Source of the DNA: CADCVW01 sp964251385
Lineage (GTDB): Bacteria > Pseudomonadota > Alphaproteobacteria > Sphingomonadales > Sphingomonadaceae
Direction of reading: 5' to 3'
Assembly: GCA_964251385.1 (NCBI GenBank)
Contig: CAXUJK010000003.1
Location: forward strand, 527,493-591,492
Length of the DNA: 64,000 nt
Made by a program: the position numbers and the translations under genes
The notes under the pieces: generated by a model
Databases searched by the model: none
Seen by the model: only the letters and a program-made list of their open reading frames with translations
Told to the model about the DNA's origin: nothing
Shown here: piece by piece, positions 60,122 through 64,000 of the stretch
How the letters are laid out: every line of letters begins with the position of its first letter
Numbering within the stretch: position 1 is the stretch's first letter

Positions 60122-61935
60122 GCGACCCGCCCAACGACGGTCGCACAGTCTTCCTCGGCGTGACGCCTTCCGACGCAGTACCGCTCGCCGGCATAAAAGT
60201 CGGCGACGTCCTCAACGACATCTTCGAAGTTCGCCGCTTCATCGCACGCGGCGGCATGGGCGAGGTGTTCGAGGGCCTCAACGTCGTCGCCGACGAACGC
60301 GTCGCCATAAAAGTCATTTTACCGGCGCTCGCCGCCGACGACAAAGTACGGACCATGTTCCGCAAGGAAGCGCGCACGTTGACGCGTTTGCGCCACGACG
60401 CGCTCGTTCAATACCGGGTGCTGGCGCAGGAGCCGACGCGCGGCATCCTCTACATCGTCACCGAATTTATCGACGGCACCAACCTGTCGGAGGTGCTGGG
60501 AACGCTGAGGCCCGACGCCGACGCGATGGTCGCGCTCACCCGCCGCCTCGCCGCGGGGCTCGCGGTCGCGCACGGGCTCGGCGCGATCCACCGCGACATT
60601 GCGCCCGACAACGTGCTGCTCGAGGGCGGAAAACTCGAAAATGCAAAGGTCATCGACTTCGGCATCGCCAAGGACATGGACCCGGGCAATGCCACGATCG
60701 TCGGCGACGGGTTCGCCGGGAAACTCAACTACGTCGCACCGGAGCAGCTGGGCGATTTCAACCGCGAGATCGGCGCGTGGACCGACGTCTACAGCCTGGG
60801 CCTCGTCATCCTGGCGGTGGCGATGGGCCGCGACGTGCCGATGGGCGGCTCGCTCGTCGACGCGGTCGACAAGAGGCGGGCGGGGGTCGACGTCTCCGCC
60901 GCCCCGCCGACGCTGCAGCCCGTGCTGACCGCGATGCTGCGCCCGGACCCGGCCGAGCGACTGCGCTCGATGCACGCGGTGATCGACATGCTCGACGCGG
61001 TGGTGCGTCCCCCGACCAAGCCGGCGACCCGCGGCTTCGACGTCCGGTCCGTCCTGTCCCGCCTGCCGCCGTCGCTGCCGCCCAAAACGCTCGCGGCGGG
61101 TGGGCTCGGGCTGGGTGCGTTGATCCTCGCGTTCGTCATGCTCGCGCCCGACGGCGACCCCGCCGCGCCCGCGACACGGAAAAGCGTGGCCGCGACCGGC
61201 CCCGCCGCCGCCCGCGATCCCGTCGACGTCGCACGATCCGCGATCAACTCCGTGCTCCCGTCCGTCGATTGCACCTGGCTCGACATCGCGCGCATCGATG
61301 CGGGTGCGCGTCCCGCCGTGGCGCTGACCGGAGTCGCGGGTGCCCCGTCCGCGGCCGCGCGCGTGATCGAACGCGCGCTCGCCGACGGCGGCGTCGCGTC
61401 CGCCGACATTGACTTCCAGGAAGTCTCGCCCATCACCGCGTCCGGCTGCGCCGCGCTCGACACGTTCAGGCAGATCCGCAGCGGCGACGCCCCCCGCATG
61501 TCCGTGCCGCAGCGCGCCTTTGAAATGCGGCTGCAGCCGGACGGCGAACAGTATGCCGGCCGCCACGCCGCCAGCGCGCTGGTGACGATGGCGATCGGCG
61601 ACGCGTCGACCGACTTCACGCTGATCGGCATCGAACCGTCGGGCACGATCACGCCGATAATCACCGACCGCCGCGCGTTCGCGGCGCTGCCAAAGGACGG
61701 AAAGCCGATCACCGACCTCGGCGGCGACCGCTACCGGCTGCAGATCGACCTCGACCACGAGGGCTGGTCCGGCCTGCTCCTCCTCGTCGGCAAGGGTCCC
61801 TTCAAACCCGCCCTTACCGCCCCGCCGCTGGGCGCGCGCGGCCCCGACTGGCGCGAATCCTTCGTCACCGCCGCCGCGCAGGGCGGTTGGACGGCGGAAA
61901 TGATCTGGTTCAAGTCGATCGACACGGCGGGATGA
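60118..61935 (+). CDS. ppkA: Ser/Thr protein kinase of the T6SS (PpkA-like)
   Basis: This protein has 605 residues. The kinase domain (about 35-300) has the glycine loop ARGGMGEVFEG, Lys65 in VAIKVI, Glu84, the catalytic loop HRDIAPDN (Asp160, Asn165) and DFG at 180-182, so it should be active. A single membrane helix (LAAGGLGLGALILAFVML, near residue 335-352) leads to a C-terminal periplasmic domain of about 240 residues, with Cys pairs and no known name. The layout, kinase inside and sensor outside, matches PpkA, which phosphorylates the FHA protein to switch secretion on. Confidence 0.9.
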   Translation: MSDPPNDGRTVFLGVTPSDAVPLAGIKVGDVLNDIFEVRRFIARGGMGEVFEGLNVVADERVAIKVILPALAADDKVRTMFRKEARTLTRLRHDALVQYRVLAQEPTRGILYIVTEFIDGTNLSEVLGTLRPDADAMVALTRRLAAGLAVAHGLGAIHRDIAPDNVLLEGGKLENAKVIDFGIAKDMDPGNATIVGDGFAGKLNYVAPEQLGDFNREIGAWTDVYSLGLVILAVAMGRDVPMGGSLVDAVDKRRAGVDVSAAPPTLQPVLTAMLRPDPAERLRSMHAVIDMLDAVVRPPTKPATRGFDVRSVLSRLPPSLPPKTLAAGGLGLGALILAFVMLAPDGDPAAPATRKSVAATGPAAARDPVDVARSAINSVLPSVDCTWLDIARIDAGARPAVALTGVAGAPSAAARVIERALADGGVASADIDFQEVSPITASGCAALDTFRQIRSGDAPRMSVPQRAFEMRLQPDGEQYAGRHAASALVTMAIGDASTDFTLIGIEPSGTITPIITDRRAFAALPKDGKPITDLGGDRYRLQIDLDHEGWSGLLLLVGKGPFKPALTAPPLGARGPDWRESFVTAAAQGGWTAEMIWFKSIDTAG

Positions 61936-62256
61936 ATTGGCGGATTTTCTAACGCCGAAACCGTTTGACAGCTACTGCTCCCATCCTTGGTATGCATGCG
62001 ACAGCGACGGCGAACTGACGGTGGGTTTGCGATCGACGTCCATGTCAGCCCAGCATGGACGCGCCCCGAGGCTCGTTGCACGTGCCGTAACCGAACTCGG
62101 GCCGCAGAACGGCGTCTCGGATGCCGAGTAGGACCGCGCTTTGATCAATCGATTGTACGACATACGCGGCGAGTACGTCGCGCACCTGCGCCTTGCTCAT
62201 CCGCGCATGCGCTATGTTCACGAACGTCGTGACGCTCTTCGGCAATTGGAAACGCA
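61936..62256. other. Gap between ppkA and the LprI-like gene
   Basis: There is no strong gene. A minus-strand frame of 70 residues (62045-62257, with inner start MSKAQVRDVLAAYVVQSIDQ) has some protein-like character but no ribosome site or known family. Promoter elements for the LprI-like gene would lie here. No terminator hairpin was found after ppkA. Confidence 0.35.
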
Positions 62257-62679
62257 ATGATCGCGGAGTCCATACGCCGTGGCTTGTTCGTATTGGCGGG
62301 CATCGTGGCCACGGCGACCAGCCTCGATGCGCCCGCCTCCGCAGAACCCGCTGGCACGGCCTATGCGCGGTGCCAATCGGCTTCCGGCGGCGTTACGGTC
62401 CGCCTGAAAGCCTGCGATGCCGCGGAACTTCGCGCGCGCGATGCGACGTTGAACGCGTTGTATCGGCAATTGCTGGCGGCCATCGACGCTCCCAGACGCG
62501 CTCGGCTCCAGGCGGCGGAACGCGCTTGGATCGCGTTTCGCGATGCCGAATGCGCCTTTCGCATGTCCGGAGAAGCCGGCGGTACGATGGCTCCGCTGAT
62601 CTACAACGCCTGCCGCCTCGAACTTACCGCTGTCCGCAGCCAGAACCTGCAAGAGGCAATCAAGGCGGAAAACCTTTGA
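62257..62679 (+). CDS. LprI-like (DUF1311) secreted protein, putative lysozyme inhibitor
   Basis: This 140-residue protein has a signal peptide (RRGLFVLAGIVATATSLDAP, cut near ASA-EP). The mature part has the DUF1311 pattern: YARCQSASGGVTVRLKACDA, then ATLNALYRQLLAAI, and QAAERAWIAFRDAECAFRM, with an extra Cys in YNACRLEL. The four Cys probably form two disulphides. LprI-type proteins can inhibit lysozyme. Its position inside a T6SS locus raises the idea of self-protection against a cell-wall effector, but no effector is seen. Confidence 0.75.
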   Translation: MIAESIRRGLFVLAGIVATATSLDAPASAEPAGTAYARCQSASGGVTVRLKACDAAELRARDATLNALYRQLLAAIDAPRRARLQAAERAWIAFRDAECAFRMSGEAGGTMAPLIYNACRLELTAVRSQNLQEAIKAENL

Positions 62680-62686
62680 AGCAGAC

Positions 62687-63031
62687 CTAGGTCTTATACA
62701 GCTCGATCGGGGTTCTCGTCTCAACGCCGCACAATGCCAGCGTCCAACATGCCGACGTCAATACGGTACGGCCCTCTCTGTCGAGAAGAGCGAGCGCTTC
62801 GTGCCAGTGTCCGTCCGTTTCATCGATCGACCGAAGTTGACCGTCGCTTAGTTCCGCCAGCAGAAGCATCGTTTCACCGATGAAGCCTGGATACAGCAAG
62901 GCGGCCAGGCGCGTTGTATCGGGGATGGACTCGATGAACGCCGCGCTCCGCGCGGATGCTTCGCGCGCCCGATCTGCCCGTAAGCGTCTCATGAAGACGT
63001 CGTTGATCCGGGCGACTAGGCCCAAGGTCAA
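62687..63031 (-). CDS. Small unknown protein downstream of tagH
   Basis: A TTG at 63031 overlaps the TGA of tagH by 4 bp (TTGA) and gives 114 residues; the first ATG is at 62992 (MRRLRADRAREASARSAAF). The protein is helical, with SIPDTTRLAALLYPGFIGET and LLLAELSDGQLRSID. It has no signal peptide and no known domain. The 4-bp overlap suggests it is co-translated with tagH. The start choice is uncertain. It converges on the LprI-like gene. Confidence 0.5.
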   Translation of the reverse strand: MTLGLVARINDVFMRRLRADRAREASARSAAFIESIPDTTRLAALLYPGFIGETMLLLAELSDGQLRSIDETDGHWHEALALLDREGRTVLTSACWTLALCGVETRTPIELYKT

Positions 63032-64000
63032 CGCTCCCGCCGCTGCTGCGCTTCGTATGCCGCCCGAAACTCCTTGGCGAACACGTCCATGAACGCCTCG
63101 TCCGATCCCTGCGCGACGCCGCCGAACTCGCGTTCGTAGTCCTGCCACAAGGCCGCGTCGCGGGCGGCGGGGAGGATGCGGGCGAGGAGGCCCCGGGTTT
63201 CGGCGCGCGTCCGGATCGCGGTCGGGGAGAAGCGGTCGAGCGTTGCGCGGAGCGCCCCCTTCATCGCGGCGAGCGTGGCCATCTGGTGCGACTGGAGTTC
63301 GAGGAACGCATCCTCCACCGCCTGTTCGGCATCGAGGAAGCCGCGCTCGGGTTCGGCCAGCAGGCGTTCGAGCGCGGCCTCCGGACTGCGCGCGAACTTG
63401 AGCGGGTTGTTCCCCAAAAACTCAAGCCGGGTCGACTCCGCGCCCATCTGCGCCTTCGCCCTTGCGCGGGCTTCGAGCATGACAACGAGCCCGGCGGTCA
63501 GCTGCCGCAGCAACGTGCCCGCGCGCTTCATCAAGGCGGCGGGCGGGCCGGGCGTGTCGGGCAAACCGGCGGCACCGAGCAGCGCGGACGTAAGGTCGCC
63601 GTCGCCGGGCCGCGGTGCCGACCCGGCAGACGGCGCGGCCATGGGACCCGGCGGGGTCGTCGGCATCGCGACCGCTTGCGGAGCGGGTTGTGGTGGAGGA
63701 GCCACCGCCTGCGGGATCGGCGGACGCTCCTGCGGCAACTGGTCCGCGCCGCGCGCCGGGTCCAGCCCGAGCGGATCGCGCGGGGGCGGGGCGTCGGGCT
63801 TGCCGAAACCGCCGCGCGCCCAGTCGACGACATTGCCCTCGGCCAGCCGCCCCCAGATGTCGTCGGGCGTCGGCGCGGGCGCGCGGTCCGGGGCGGCGCT
63901 CGACCAGCCGGAGGCGGGCTCGGGCGGCGGCGCGGCACCTGCGTCCCACGCCGATTGCACGGGCGCGGCCGGCGGCGCGATCGCGGGCGCCCATCCGCCG
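63028..64000 (-). CDS. tagH: Type VI secretion FHA-associated protein TagH, C-terminal part (partial)
   Basis: The frame is open to the right edge, so the N-terminal FHA domain is outside. The visible 324 residues have a long proline-rich linker and then the conserved C-terminal TagH domain: AALMKRAGTLLRQLTAGLVV, MLEARARAKAQMGAES, FLGNNPLKFARSPEAALERL and DAFLELQSHQMATLAAMKGA. TagH/Fha is the substrate of PpkA, and its phosphorylated form starts T6SS assembly. It is encoded opposite to the tssK-ppkA run. Other T6SS genes may lie beyond the right edge. Confidence 0.9.
   Translation of the reverse strand, partial: GGWAPAIAPPAAPVQSAWDAGAAPPPEPASGWSSAAPDRAPAPTPDDIWGRLAEGNVVDWARGGFGKPDAPPPRDPLGLDPARGADQLPQERPPIPQAVAPPPQPAPQAVAMPTTPPGPMAAPSAGSAPRPGDGDLTSALLGAAGLPDTPGPPAALMKRAGTLLRQLTAGLVVMLEARARAKAQMGAESTRLEFLGNNPLKFARSPEAALERLLAEPERGFLDAEQAVEDAFLELQSHQMATLAAMKGALRATLDRFSPTAIRTRAETRGLLARILPAARDAALWQDYEREFGGVAQGSDEAFMDVFAKEFRAAYEAQQRRER

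Noticed and set aside
1..64000. CRISPR array, rRNA or tRNA genes
   Set aside because: No regularly spaced short repeats with unique spacers and no tRNA or rRNA signature were seen by eye; a tRNA scan was not possible.

Overview
The window is GC-rich DNA from a Gram-negative bacterium, most likely an alphaproteobacterium of the Sphingomonas type. This rests on gene content (TonB-dependent receptor, Pao-type aldehyde oxidoreductase, type VI secretion genes, two-partner secretion) and protein style. It is an inference, because no rRNA or housekeeping marker is present.

Layout. (1) 1-8,783 is a molybdenum and aldehyde-oxidation block. It holds the end of a TonB-dependent receptor, a ModE-like regulator with two molybdate-binding TOBE domains, and a minus-strand paoABC-like operon (2Fe-2S, FAD/4Fe-4S and molybdopterin subunits) flanked by two related AraC regulators. 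(2) 8,784-18,288 is an accessory region full of broken genes. It has a DUF4365 nuclease-like protein, several unknown small genes, a truncated and frameshifted DUF3987 primase-like gene meeting another truncated gene tail to tail near 12,060, a small HTH gene, a decayed IS5-family transposase, a frameshifted SRA-like/HNH endonuclease gene, a DUF4420 PD-(D/E)XK protein, and an intact Fic-domain protein with tandem repeats at its start. (3) 18,289-30,667 is the most interesting part. A MacB/LolD-like ABC exporter operon with a LolA-like protein and an outer-membrane barrel is followed by a membrane protein, a winged-helix regulator and a thiazole/oxazole-modified microcin (TOMM/LAP, RiPP) cluster. 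The TOMM cluster has a 45-residue precursor ending in CCCCSCSC, an E1-like/RRE partner protein, a YcaO cyclodehydratase with a PxPxP C-terminus, a SagB-type azoline dehydrogenase, an unusual fusion of an HExxH metallopeptidase-like domain to an ABC ATPase, and an ABC-2 permease. (4) 30,696-51,193 holds a putative lipoprotein, a 2,094-residue serralysin-like RTX metalloprotease, and a TpsB-TpsA-CHAT-CPBP operon (two-partner secretion plus two putative proteases). (5) 51,168-64,000 is part of a type VI secretion locus: divergent M23 peptidase, tssK-tssL-tssM-tagF-pppA-ppkA, an LprI-like protein, and tagH running off the right edge.

How the parts work together. In the TOMM cluster the E1-like protein should bind the acidic leader and present it to YcaO. 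YcaO would cyclise the Cys/Ser core, SagB would oxidise azolines to azoles, and the HExxH-ABC fusion with its permease would plausibly remove the leader and export the product. A hairpin followed by five T residues right after the precursor gene would let the precursor be made in excess over the enzymes. The RTX protease, two-partner adhesin and T6SS indicate a strong investment in surface and contact-dependent interactions. No type I secretion genes for the RTX protein and no T6SS tube, sheath or baseplate genes are visible here. They may lie outside the window.
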